Source of the DNA: Bacteroidaceae bacterium
GTDB lineage: Bacteria > Bacteroidota > Bacteroidia > Bacteroidales > Bacteroidaceae
NCBI GenBank assembly: GCA_024697945.1
Contig: JAILRU010000053.1
Coordinates: 1 to 40,372, forward strand
Direction of reading: 5' to 3'
DNA length: 40,372 nucleotides
Below the pieces are notes generated by a model, which was given only the letters and a program-made list of their open reading frames with translations, did not search any database and was not told where the DNA came from. This document shows, one piece after another, positions 24,020-30,286 of the stretch (position 1 is the first letter of the stretch; every line of letters starts with the position of its first letter). Position numbers and translations under genes: made by a program.

Positions 24020-24946
24020 TTAATATCCGAAATACTTCTTGCAATAGTCTGCCAAAGTGCTTTCGTAGCGCTCTGTGCAATCATTGTCGCCCATGAGAGG
24101 ATGCCCCGAGTTCGGATATACAATCAGGTCGTAGGGTTTGCCCAGACTGTCGTACAAGTCTTGCAGAGCATGATAGTGTCCTGGCTTGACGATACCGTCC
24201 TTCTCTCCATAGGCAAAGATGGCGGGCAGAGCTGTGGAGTCGTTGATGTAAGAGATTGGTGAGGCGATGAGCTTGATGCTGTCCATCTGCTCTGGCGTGA
24301 GCGAGGAAACGTCCATGTGCTCTCCTGTGCAAGCGAACACGAAGCCCTCCACTTCCTCCTGCTTGGGTTTGGCATTCTTGTCGTATGGGAACAGGATGCG
24401 GAAGTCTGAAGGTCCCACCTTGATGGCTGCGAACTTGATGGGGATGGGATGCTGACGGGCATAGGCAAACATCATGGCGAGGTGACCGCCTGCCGATGTG
24501 CCGGCGATGGACATCTGGCTGATGTGGATGCCTTTCTCCTCAGTATAACTTTGGATGTGACGGATGCAAGCCTCTATCTCATCGAGCATAGTGAAGAGCG
24601 AGGTTCCCTCTTCGTTCAGCAGACTGTAGTTCATCGAGGCTGTGGCATAGCCTTCCTGCACCCATTTGTAGCACTCCTTGTTGTGGTCCCATTTGTTGCC
24701 TGCTATCCACGAACCGCCGTGCACATAGAGCATGAGTGCCAGGCTGTCCTTCTCGGCTGCATCATGTGGCAGGTACAGGTCGTAGGTATTGTTCTTGAGG
24801 CTTCCGTAGGCAATATCCTTGTAGCGCTCTCCATACTCATCGTGCCACTTTGGACGAAGCACATACAGCGTGATGGCTCCGGCGACGGCAAGCAGCAGAA
24901 CCGCTCCCAAGAGGCAGCCACATCCTTTCTTCACTTTCTTGTTCAT
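24020..24946 (-). CDS. Membrane-anchored alpha/beta hydrolase (BD-FAE/acetyl-esterase-like)
   Basis: A 308-residue esterase with an N-terminal membrane anchor (CLLGAVLLLAVAGAITLYVL) preceded by basic residues, so the catalytic domain should face the periplasm. The oxyanion motif HGGSW (76-80) and the nucleophile GTSAGG (Ser151) are those of the BD-FAE/hormone-sensitive-lipase-like clan. The acid is probably Asp in GEKDGIV and the base His in NSGHPL. Its start overlaps the end of the GntR-type regulator gene by 4 bases (ATGA), so translation is coupled. Function in this operon is unknown; detoxification or cell-envelope ester cleavage are possibilities only. Confidence 0.8.
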   Translation of the reverse strand: MNKKVKKGCGCLLGAVLLLAVAGAITLYVLRPKWHDEYGERYKDIAYGSLKNNTYDLYLPHDAAEKDSLALMLYVHGGSWIAGNKWDHNKECYKWVQEGYATASMNYSLLNEEGTSLFTMLDEIEACIRHIQSYTEEKGIHISQMSIAGTSAGGHLAMMFAYARQHPIPIKFAAIKVGPSDFRILFPYDKNAKPKQEEVEGFVFACTGEHMDVSSLTPEQMDSIKLIASPISYINDSTALPAIFAYGEKDGIVKPGHYHALQDLYDSLGKPYDLIVYPNSGHPLMGDNDCTERYESTLADYCKKYFGY

Positions 24947-25308
24947 GACTGAGTATTTATGGCTTGTTCAACTTCCTCGACAGTGATGCCGAGCTTTTGC
25001 ATTTGTCCTACGAACTCGGGAAGCGTCTCCTGGAAGAAAGCTTCGCGCAGGCTTTCGCGGACAGTCTCCTTGGCGCCTTGGCTGGCAAAGTAGCCCATAC
25101 CGCGCTTGTTGAAGATGATGCCTTTCTGGCTGAGCCATTCGTAGGAACGGACTATGGTGTTAGCGTTGACCTCCACCTCAGCGGCATATTCGCGCACACT
25201 GGGCAGCCGTTCCCCTTCGGTATAAGTTCCTTGCAGAATCCCGTCACAAATATGCTCCGCTATCTGCAGGAAAATCGGTTTATTATTCTTGAATTCCATA
25301 GTATTCAC
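24943..25308 (-). CDS. GntR-family transcriptional regulator, YtrA subfamily
   Basis: A 121-residue DNA-binding repressor-type protein. It has a winged helix-turn-helix (KPIFLQIAEHICDGILQGTY, EGERLPSVREYAAEVEVNAN, TIVRSYEWLSQKGIIFNKRG, MGYFAS) and only a short helical C-terminal tail, the hallmark of the YtrA subfamily that usually controls ABC transporter genes. The start overlaps the upstream permease stop by 4 bases (ATGA); a Met three codons in is possible. The palindrome AGTGTA-N12-TACACT at 26968-26991, next to the operon promoter, closely resembles the YtrA-type operator, so autoregulation of the whole operon is likely. Confidence 0.9.
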   Translation of the reverse strand: MNTMEFKNNKPIFLQIAEHICDGILQGTYTEGERLPSVREYAAEVEVNANTIVRSYEWLSQKGIIFNKRGMGYFASQGAKETVRESLREAFFQETLPEFVGQMQKLGITVEEVEQAINTQS

Positions 25309-26168
25309 GGATTACGTTTGGTTATTAGCTGCGCCCTCTTGTAGAGCCGATACGTCAGGAGCCAAATGCCGATATAGACCAGGCAACCGATGCTGCACAC
25401 CCAATTTATGATGGCATGCCAGTTCGCATCCTTGAGCGCGTTCATGAAGTCCAGGAAACCATCTTTCGAGAAGAATATCCTGCAGAATAAGAGCAGAATC
25501 AGGGGCAGGACAGTCTGCAGGATGAAGTAGAAGAGGAACGTCAAGGGAATGTTGTACTTGTACTTCCAGGCATTGAAGAGGCTGAAGCTCCTCGTGTAGC
25601 AAGTACCCCAGATGAAGATGGCCGCTATCACCTCATAGCCGTAGCCCTCAAGAAAAGCTTTGAATCCTGGGTTATCGTTCTGGTGCCATTCACTAAAGTC
25701 GCCCCAATAGTAGGTCGCTGTGAGAGACTGGATGTCCGCATTCGTTATCATCAGGCGGAAGAGGAAATGCAGGATGTCTGCCACCACCACGCCGCAGAAG
25801 AAGACCAAAGGCACGCCAATCAAAATGACCACGACGTGCCATAGGAAGCGCTCCAGGTTCGTGGCAGGAAGCGTCAGTTCGTTGATGCGTCCTTGCCTGG
25901 TGAGCAGATTGTGGAACATATAGCCTGCAGAGATAATAGCATAAGCAATGCCAATCATAGAAATGGTCATTGCGAAACCCTCCACATTGTCCGAGGTGCT
26001 ACCCATGAGCAGGAAGCCCTTCGTGAGCATGTTATAGAGGTAGAAGAGCATGATAGGCGTGCTGATGAACGCCATCATGAGCAGTGCCGAACGAGTATAG
26101 AACTTGCTGTTGATGCTGAGGTCCCAGCGAGCAACGTTAACAAAACGCTTGAAACTAAAATGTGTCAT
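25305..26168 (-). CDS. Six-TM ABC transporter permease subunit
   Basis: A 287-residue integral membrane protein with about six hydrophobic segments: LLMMAFISTPIMLFYLYNML, FAMTISMIGIAYAIISAGYM, HVVVILIGVPLVFFCGVVVA, a weaker one near GYEVIAAIFIWGTCYTRSF, LTFLFYFILQTVLPLILLLF and WVCSIGCLVYIGIWLLTYRL. It lies between an ABC ATPase gene and a YtrA-type regulator gene, so it is almost certainly the membrane partner of that ATPase. Sequence conservation in this class is low; the export or import direction and the substrate are unknown. Confidence 0.8.
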   Translation of the reverse strand: MTHFSFKRFVNVARWDLSINSKFYTRSALLMMAFISTPIMLFYLYNMLTKGFLLMGSTSDNVEGFAMTISMIGIAYAIISAGYMFHNLLTRQGRINELTLPATNLERFLWHVVVILIGVPLVFFCGVVVADILHFLFRLMITNADIQSLTATYYWGDFSEWHQNDNPGFKAFLEGYGYEVIAAIFIWGTCYTRSFSLFNAWKYKYNIPLTFLFYFILQTVLPLILLLFCRIFFSKDGFLDFMNALKDANWHAIINWVCSIGCLVYIGIWLLTYRLYKRAQLITKRNP

Positions 26169-26259
26169 AATTTTTTATTTTTAGTAGTTAGAGAGAGTTA
26201 AAAGGAAGATGTATTGTCTTCTATCTCCTTTTATCTTCGTCTATCTTCATTTATCTTCT

Positions 26260-26955
26260 TTATTTATTCTCCACAGTCTTAATGAACAGTTCTTCCAGGT
26301 TGATGGGTTCGTCTTTCTCCACAAGCGGTTCGTTGAGGAGGACCTTGTTGCGCTCGATGATGCAGACGTGGTCCAGCAGAAGCTCAACGTCATGAACCTG
26401 ATGCGTGGAGATGATGATAGTTTTGTCCTCACTCATGCCTTCAATCACCACCTTGCGGAACTGACTCTTCGAGAGGATGTCGAGGCCGTTCGTGGGTTCG
26501 TCCATCAGCAGGTAACGCGTGTTAGCAGCGAGGGCAATACTCATATAGACCTTCTTCTTCTGCCCCATCGAGAGCGCACCGAGGTTGACGTTCGGTTCCA
26601 TATCGAAGTTTGCCAAGCACTTTCCGAGCAGCTCATCGCTGAAACGCGGATAGAAAGGCTTGATAGCCTTCACGTAACTGCTCAGAGAGATGGGGGGAAG
26701 GTCGTACTCCTCAGGGACGAGGAACATTTCCCGCAACACCTCAGGGCGGCGAAGTGTGGCTGAAATGCCATCGATAGTAACTTCTCCCTTCTGCGGACGC
26801 AGCAGGCCCATCATTAAATATAATAATGTACTCTTACCTGTGCCGTTTTTGCCCAGGAGACCATAGATACCGCTCTGACTGAAGTCGAGCGAAAACTCAT
26901 CCAACACAGTCACGTGTTTTCTGTAGCCGAATTTGATGTTTTTAATGCTTACCAT
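26260..26955 (-). CDS. ABC transporter ATP-binding protein (first gene of the YtrA-type operon)
   Basis: A 231-residue ATPase with Walker A GLLGKNGTGKST, a Q-loop region FLVPEEYDLPP with Glu in place of the usual Gln, a shortened signature ALSMGQKKK (canonical LSGGQ replaced by LSMGQ), Walker B YLLMDEPTNGLD and switch His in ISTHQVHD. The LSMGQ signature and lack of a conserved Gln are common in the drug/lantibiotic-type ATPases linked to YtrA regulators. The start codon lies about 38 bases after the promoter -7 element; the operator sits between them. First gene of a run that continues through permease, regulator and hydrolases. Confidence 0.9.
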   Translation of the reverse strand: MVSIKNIKFGYRKHVTVLDEFSLDFSQSGIYGLLGKNGTGKSTLLYLMMGLLRPQKGEVTIDGISATLRRPEVLREMFLVPEEYDLPPISLSSYVKAIKPFYPRFSDELLGKCLANFDMEPNVNLGALSMGQKKKVYMSIALAANTRYLLMDEPTNGLDILSKSQFRKVVIEGMSEDKTIIISTHQVHDVELLLDHVCIIERNKVLLNEPLVEKDEPINLEELFIKTVENK

Positions 26956-26967
26956 AACTATTGTTTT

Positions 26968-26991
26968 AGTGTATTAGTTGAATAGTACACT
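26968..26991. promoter_or_regulatory. Candidate GntR/YtrA operator palindrome
   Basis: AGTGTA (26968-26973) and TACACT (26986-26991) form perfect inverted arms with a 12-base spacer. YtrA-type regulators are known to bind an AGTGTA...TACACT palindrome of nearly this spacing. It lies directly downstream of the -7 element, over the expected transcription start, where a bound repressor would block initiation. The cognate regulator is encoded two genes later. Confidence 0.75.
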
Positions 26992-26992
26992 G

Positions 26993-27000
26993 CAAAGGTA
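26993..27000 (-). promoter_or_regulatory. Promoter -7 element (TACCTTTG) of the YtrA-type operon
   Basis: On the minus strand TACCTTTGCAG matches TAnnTTTG. A TTTTG lies about 21 bases further upstream at the -33 distance. It is the only clear promoter seen ahead of the genes running down to the exporter. Confidence 0.7.
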
Positions 27001-27062
27001 AGGCATTTTTTCAATATCCACCAAATTTTGGGGGAATTTTAACATTTATTTAACACTTTTAC

Positions 27063-27094
27063 TGCGATTGCTCTCGCTTAATCGCAGCCTTCAT
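27063..27094 (+). repeat. Partial copy of dispersed repeat R1 with hairpin
   Basis: Bases 27067-27094 equal the last third of repeat R1 (ATTGCTCTCGCTTAATCGC onwards). With the preceding bases they form a hairpin CTGCGATT/AATCGCAG. It sits just past the stop of the esterase gene at 27103 and could serve as its terminator stem. Confidence 0.75.
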
Positions 27095-27102
27095 AGTATG
27101 TT

Positions 27103-27906
27103 CTAATATTGGCGAAGCCATTTGAGGAATTCTTCTTTCCAAGCGCGAGACTCTGCCGTTCCTTTTGTTTCTGAGACTCCAAAACCGTGTCCCCCTGTGC
27201 GATACTGGATGTAGCGGTGCGGAATGCCCTGAGCAGTCAAGGCTGAATCCAAGAGTTCCGAGTTGTGGTATTTCACCACCGGGTCGTCCTTGCAGTTGAC
27301 GAGGAAAACAGGGGGACAGTCCTTAGGAATGTGTTTCTCGATGGAAAGCGAGTCGCGCATCCTGCGACTATATTTCCTATATTCTCCCAAAAGAGCCCTG
27401 CGGGAACGTTTATGGCTGTCAGGGTGCGACATACTCACCACAGGATATATGGCAGCAATGAAATCAGGACGAGTATTATCATTGTCCATCGTCGATTGTC
27501 CATTATCCATTGCGCTGCAAAGCGCCAGATGTCCTCCTGCGGAGAACCCCATCACCCCGACTCTCTGCGGATTGATGCCGTACTCGCTGGCGTGGTCCCT
27601 CACGTATTGGATGGCACGCCTGAGGTCGTTAATCATATCCGGATGTTGGTGTCCCCTGAACAGGAGCCTTGAGTGGGTGATATATGGCAGGATGCCCTGC
27701 ACGGGGTACTTCAGCACGAAGGCCGTGATGCCATTTGCCTGAAGCCACTCTGCCACTTCGCGCCCCTCCGTCTTCATGGCGTGCCAGCAGTACGACCCAC
27801 CTGGGCAGATGATGACAGAGGGTCTGTCTTCCCAGATATGGACTGGCTCCTGACAGAAGGATAATTGCCAAAGACAGACGAGTATGACAGACAAACACGT
27901 TCGCAT
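27103..27906 (-). CDS. Secreted alpha/beta hydrolase (BD-FAE/acetyl xylan esterase-like)
   Basis: A 267-residue exported esterase. The signal peptide MRTCLSVILVCLWQLSFC ends in a lipobox-like LSFC, so it may be a lipoprotein. Motifs are CPGGSY (oxyanion region, 34-39), MGFSAGGH with Ser122, NCKDDPVV with the probable acid and GGHGFG with the catalytic His. The fold and motifs fit the esterase group that deacylates plant polysaccharides in Bacteroidales. Residues about 133-144 (MDNGQSTMDNDN) are encoded by an in-frame micro-repeat at a loop position. The promoter -7 element ends 5 bases before the ATG, so the mRNA is probably leaderless. Confidence 0.8.
   Translation of the reverse strand: MRTCLSVILVCLWQLSFCQEPVHIWEDRPSVIICPGGSYCWHAMKTEGREVAEWLQANGITAFVLKYPVQGILPYITHSRLLFRGHQHPDMINDLRRAIQYVRDHASEYGINPQRVGVMGFSAGGHLALCSAMDNGQSTMDNDNTRPDFIAAIYPVVSMSHPDSHKRSRRALLGEYRKYSRRMRDSLSIEKHIPKDCPPVFLVNCKDDPVVKYHNSELLDSALTAQGIPHRYIQYRTGGHGFGVSETKGTAESRAWKEEFLKWLRQY
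27481..27511 (-). repeat. Micro-repeat (gtccatt type) inside the esterase gene
   Basis: Degenerate units of about 10 bases (attgtccatc, gattgtccat, tatccattg) lie in frame and encode MDNGQSTMDN. The same kind of unit is found inside the ketosynthase gene at 35538-35609 and in the leader at about 38775-38812. Confidence 0.6.
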
Positions 27907-27911
27907 GGGTG

Positions 27912-27919
27912 CAAAGGTA
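27912..27919 (-). promoter_or_regulatory. Promoter -7 element (TACCTTTG) abutting the esterase start
   Basis: On the minus strand TACCTTTGCACCCATG: only five bases separate the motif from the ATG at 27906. This is the same arrangement as at 5857-5869, pointing to leaderless transcription. Confidence 0.65.
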
Positions 27920-28086
27920 AGACAAAATAATAAAAACTAAAAATTAACAATTGAAAATGAAAAGCGAAAAGTGAAAAATTAAAATGGGACAAGCCTAAAG
28001 CAAGCCTTCAAACCCTATCAGTTGCCTTCGCGCTTCCAGCCGAAGTCAGCTTTGAAAGTTGAGTAATAGACTGAGAACATAGTAAC

Positions 28087-28122
28087 AAGAGGATGTGTCA
28101 AGATGGCACATCCTCTTTTTTT
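28087..28122 (+). terminator. Strong rho-independent terminator without an obvious upstream gene
   Basis: An 11-bp perfect stem AAGAGGATGTG/CACATCCTCTT with a 9-base loop is followed by seven T. It points rightwards, yet the flanking genes are both on the minus strand, so the gene it once served is missing or very short. Confidence 0.75.
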
Positions 28123-28143
28123 GTAAGCAAGCCCGCAATTAAA

Positions 28144-28234
28144 GCGCCCGTTAACTCCTCTTCCATCATCCTTCTCTCGCTCTTCCCATAGTGCAGCCAT
28201 ACTGTAGCCTCGCTTTAGCCTGCTTCTACCCATA
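28144..28234. repeat. Dispersed repeat R2, copy 1
   Basis: 91 bases closely matching 38962-39052, with a shared core CATCCTTCTCTCGCTCTTCC and a second shared block GCCTCGCTTTAGCCTGCTTC. Both copies contain a minus-strand frame beginning MGRSRLKRG, but the differences between the copies change amino acids, which argues against a conserved protein. Confidence 0.8.
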
Positions 28235-28248
28235 GTCATGAGTAAGCT

Positions 28249-28292
28249 TAGAAGCAGAGTGATTGCTGCCTAGAAGCAGAGTGATAGCTGTC
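28249..28292 (+). repeat. Two tandem 22-bp repeats
   Basis: TAGAAGCAGAGTGATTGCTGCC and TAGAAGCAGAGTGATAGCTGTC are adjacent and differ at two positions. The unit begins with the complement of the TGCTTCTA that ends repeat R2, so the pair can fold back on it. Confidence 0.8.
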
Positions 28293-28481
28293 TAAGAGCT
28301 GGCTGGAGTATGGCATCTCCGAAACAAACCAACGAGGCTGTAAAAATGCTCCGCAACTACATTTGCGCCGTAGCACTAAAGTGTCTACGAACTATATGTT
28401 CGTGAGGCAAATAACATATGTTCATAAAATCAGAGCCTAATGAGCCTTCCTCTGTGTACATGCCATCATAACACGTTAAAT

Positions 28482-28973
28482 TTACAATATCTCCCTTGCT
28501 ATCCAGGCACATGCTTCGGCGTCAGCAAGGGCATGATGGTGGTTCTTCATGCAGAAGCCACAAGCCTCGGCAACAGTCTGGAGTTGGTGGTTCACCAAGT
28601 GTGGGAGTTTCCTACGCGATACACATAACGTGTCGAGGAACTCATAGTCGGGATAGTCCATCCGATAGACACGAAAGACGGCCTTCAGGCAACTTTCGTC
28701 GAAGGGCCTGTTATGGGCCACAAGGGGCAGGCCTTCAATCAGCGGTTCTATCTCTGCCCACACATCAGGGAAGATAGGGGCATTGTCAGTATCTTCATGG
28801 CCCAGTCCGTGCACTTGCTGGCACCAGTAGTTATAGTAATTCGGTTCAGGCTGAATGAGGGAATAGAAACTATCCACTATCTCACCATTCCTGACAATAA
28901 CAACACCAACGGAGCAGACGCTGCTACGTTCATTATTAGCTGTTTCAAAATCTATGGCTGCAAAGTCCGTCAT
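28482..28973 (-). CDS. DEDDh 3'-5' exonuclease (DnaQ-like)
   Basis: A 163-residue exonuclease domain protein. Motif I is FAAIDFETANNE (Asp and Glu metal ligands), motif II is LVAHNRPFDESCL, and motif III is HHALADAEACA with the general-base His and final Asp. VHGLGHEDTDNAPIF is also typical of the group. It lacks a polymerase or helicase partner domain and resembles stand-alone exonucleases annotated as DNA polymerase III epsilon-like. The start overlaps the WYL-regulator stop by 4 bases, so the two genes form a coupled pair. A role in repair or nucleic-acid turnover is inferred. Confidence 0.9.
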   Translation of the reverse strand: MTDFAAIDFETANNERSSVCSVGVVIVRNGEIVDSFYSLIQPEPNYYNYWCQQVHGLGHEDTDNAPIFPDVWAEIEPLIEGLPLVAHNRPFDESCLKAVFRVYRMDYPDYEFLDTLCVSRRKLPHLVNHQLQTVAEACGFCMKNHHHALADAEACAWIAREIL

Positions 28974-29896
28974 TTCTTATATTTCTTATACAGTTGTTCA
29001 ACAATACTTTCTATCTCGTCACGAAGCCAAAGTGGTTCGAGCACCTCAACGTCAGCTCCATTCCAAAGCAGTTCCTGGATGAAGTCGTAATACGGACGGA
29101 GCCAATAGCGGAAGATGCTGTACTCCTCGTTCTGCTCTATCTCTTCCTGCGACTCGTGAAGTTCCAGGTCGCGAATATAGTTCGCCTGACTGGCATTGAC
29201 CTTGAGCACAACCCTCTCCGCCTTGACATCAGGACCTGCAAAGATGCCGAAGCAGTCCTTGAAATAGTCCTCTACAGTCCAATCCTTGGGCATCGAGAAA
29301 GTCGCGTTCATCGTTTTAAGCTCCTGAATACGGTCGAGGGAATAGATGCGGAGCTTTTCCCCATCATAACTGGGTTTGGCTATCATATACCAACGTTGGC
29401 GAAAAAGCTTGACGCAGTAGGGTGAGACCTCAAAGGTCATCTCCTCGCCCGTATTATAGAAATAATAGGTAATTCTGAGCACTCTGTTCTCCTTCATTGC
29501 CTCGATGATTGGCTTCAGATAGTCTTGACTAGATGGAACGTATTCCAACAGGATGCGGTCCTTAATGCATTGACTGTTAGCAAGAGCGTTGCTCACACAA
29601 AATGTGTTGTAGAGCCAGGAACGGAGCCCATTCTTGCTGATGTCCTCTACGTTCTCGATGTAGTAACGATACTCACCACGATTCTCATTGACGATGCTGA
29701 TGCCAAACATATCCCAGATGGCATCCTTCCAATGGTCAAAGGTGCGTTTGGATAGTTCAACACCGCGTCTCATGTCAATGTCGCGAAGCCATAGCTCGTT
29801 CAGATTCTTGAATGAAATCTTTTTTCTGCGATAGATGGTTTCTATCACCCAGACATATTTGTTTATCAAGGTTTGTCCCCTGTCGTTATTAATCAT
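28970..29896 (-). CDS. WYL-domain transcriptional regulator
   Basis: A 308-residue cytoplasmic regulator. The N-terminal part (MINNDRGQTLINKYVWVIET, LSKRTFDHWKDAIWDMFGIS) forms the winged-HTH region, and residues about 125-195 the WYL domain (RVLRITYYFYNTGEEMTFEV, SPYCVKLFRQRWYMIAKPSY). A WCX-like C-terminal domain follows. The start at 29896 is chosen because an upstream TTG start would lie inside the promoter motif; the ATG is 19 bases after it. WYL proteins often sense nucleic-acid ligands and control defence or DNA-damage genes, and the partner here is the coupled exonuclease. Confidence 0.85.
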   Translation of the reverse strand: MINNDRGQTLINKYVWVIETIYRRKKISFKNLNELWLRDIDMRRGVELSKRTFDHWKDAIWDMFGISIVNENRGEYRYYIENVEDISKNGLRSWLYNTFCVSNALANSQCIKDRILLEYVPSSQDYLKPIIEAMKENRVLRITYYFYNTGEEMTFEVSPYCVKLFRQRWYMIAKPSYDGEKLRIYSLDRIQELKTMNATFSMPKDWTVEDYFKDCFGIFAGPDVKAERVVLKVNASQANYIRDLELHESQEEIEQNEEYSIFRYWLRPYYDFIQELLWNGADVEVLEPLWLRDEIESIVEQLYKKYKK

Positions 29897-29914
29897 AAAT
29901 CTCAAATTTTTCTG

Positions 29915-29922
29915 CAAAGTTA
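29915..29922 (-). promoter_or_regulatory. Promoter -7 element (TAACTTTG) of the WYL/exonuclease pair
   Basis: On the minus strand TAACTTTGCAG lies 19 bases before the ATG at 29896, a normal spacing for a Bacteroidetes promoter with a short leader. Confidence 0.65.
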
Positions 29923-30286
29923 CGAAAAAGGTACGTCATTCTGTGGCAGAAGTTTTATGTTTTAATGAAATTTCCTTCTTTTTCATCTATAATGTCGATT
30001 TACGTCCTGCATCATATTAATAGAAAATATTGCTACTATTAATAGTTTCAATTTCTGGCATTAAGAGGTCGTTTTGCTGTCTCTGTCTATTGGTTGGAAA
30101 TATCTTTACAATCCTACTATCGCATTGTTTGCTTGTGGAAACAATCCAGAACGACAAAGGCCTTTGAGAAATTGCTGCTTGGTTGAAGAAAACATTTTCT
30201 TCGGCTGAAGAGATAATTGCAGGCTTTGCCCTAAATGAAAAATGAAGGTGAAAAGGCGCAAGTTTAATTGCCAGTCTATATATGTC
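29923..30286. other. Intergenic stretch with two palindromic structures
   Basis: No gene is supported. TTAATAG (30017-30023) and CTATTAA (30036-30042) form an inverted repeat with a 12-base spacer that could be an operator. GAAGAAAA/TTTTCTTC (30185-30202) is a perfect stem with a 2-base centre and may act as a terminator for the operon ending at 30287. An AT-rich micro-repeat lies near 30235-30250. Confidence 0.45.

Larger units (their letters stand above)
27920..28481. other. Repeat-rich non-coding stretch between esterase and exonuclease genes
   Basis: No supported gene. From left to right it holds AT-rich micro-repeats (27950-27985), a short frame ending at a stop near 28063 that may be a gene remnant, a strong plus-strand terminator (28087-28122), repeat R2 (28144-28234), a 22-bp tandem repeat (28249-28292), a TACATTTG motif (28358-28365) and two hairpins right after it (CGTAG.../CTACG at 28369-28389 and ACGAAC/GTTCGT at 28387-28403). 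The last three could together be a small structured RNA gene, but this is a weak call. Confidence 0.4.

Noticed and set aside
28018..28239. Minus-strand frame starting MTMGRSRLKRG, with a relative at 38902-39117
   Set aside because: The frames exist in both copies of repeat R2, but differences between the copies change amino acids and the frames diverge outside the repeat, so a DNA repeat is the simpler explanation.
28249..28292. CRISPR-like repeats
   Set aside because: Only two adjacent 22-bp units without spacers; no Cas genes anywhere in the window. No CRISPR array was found.
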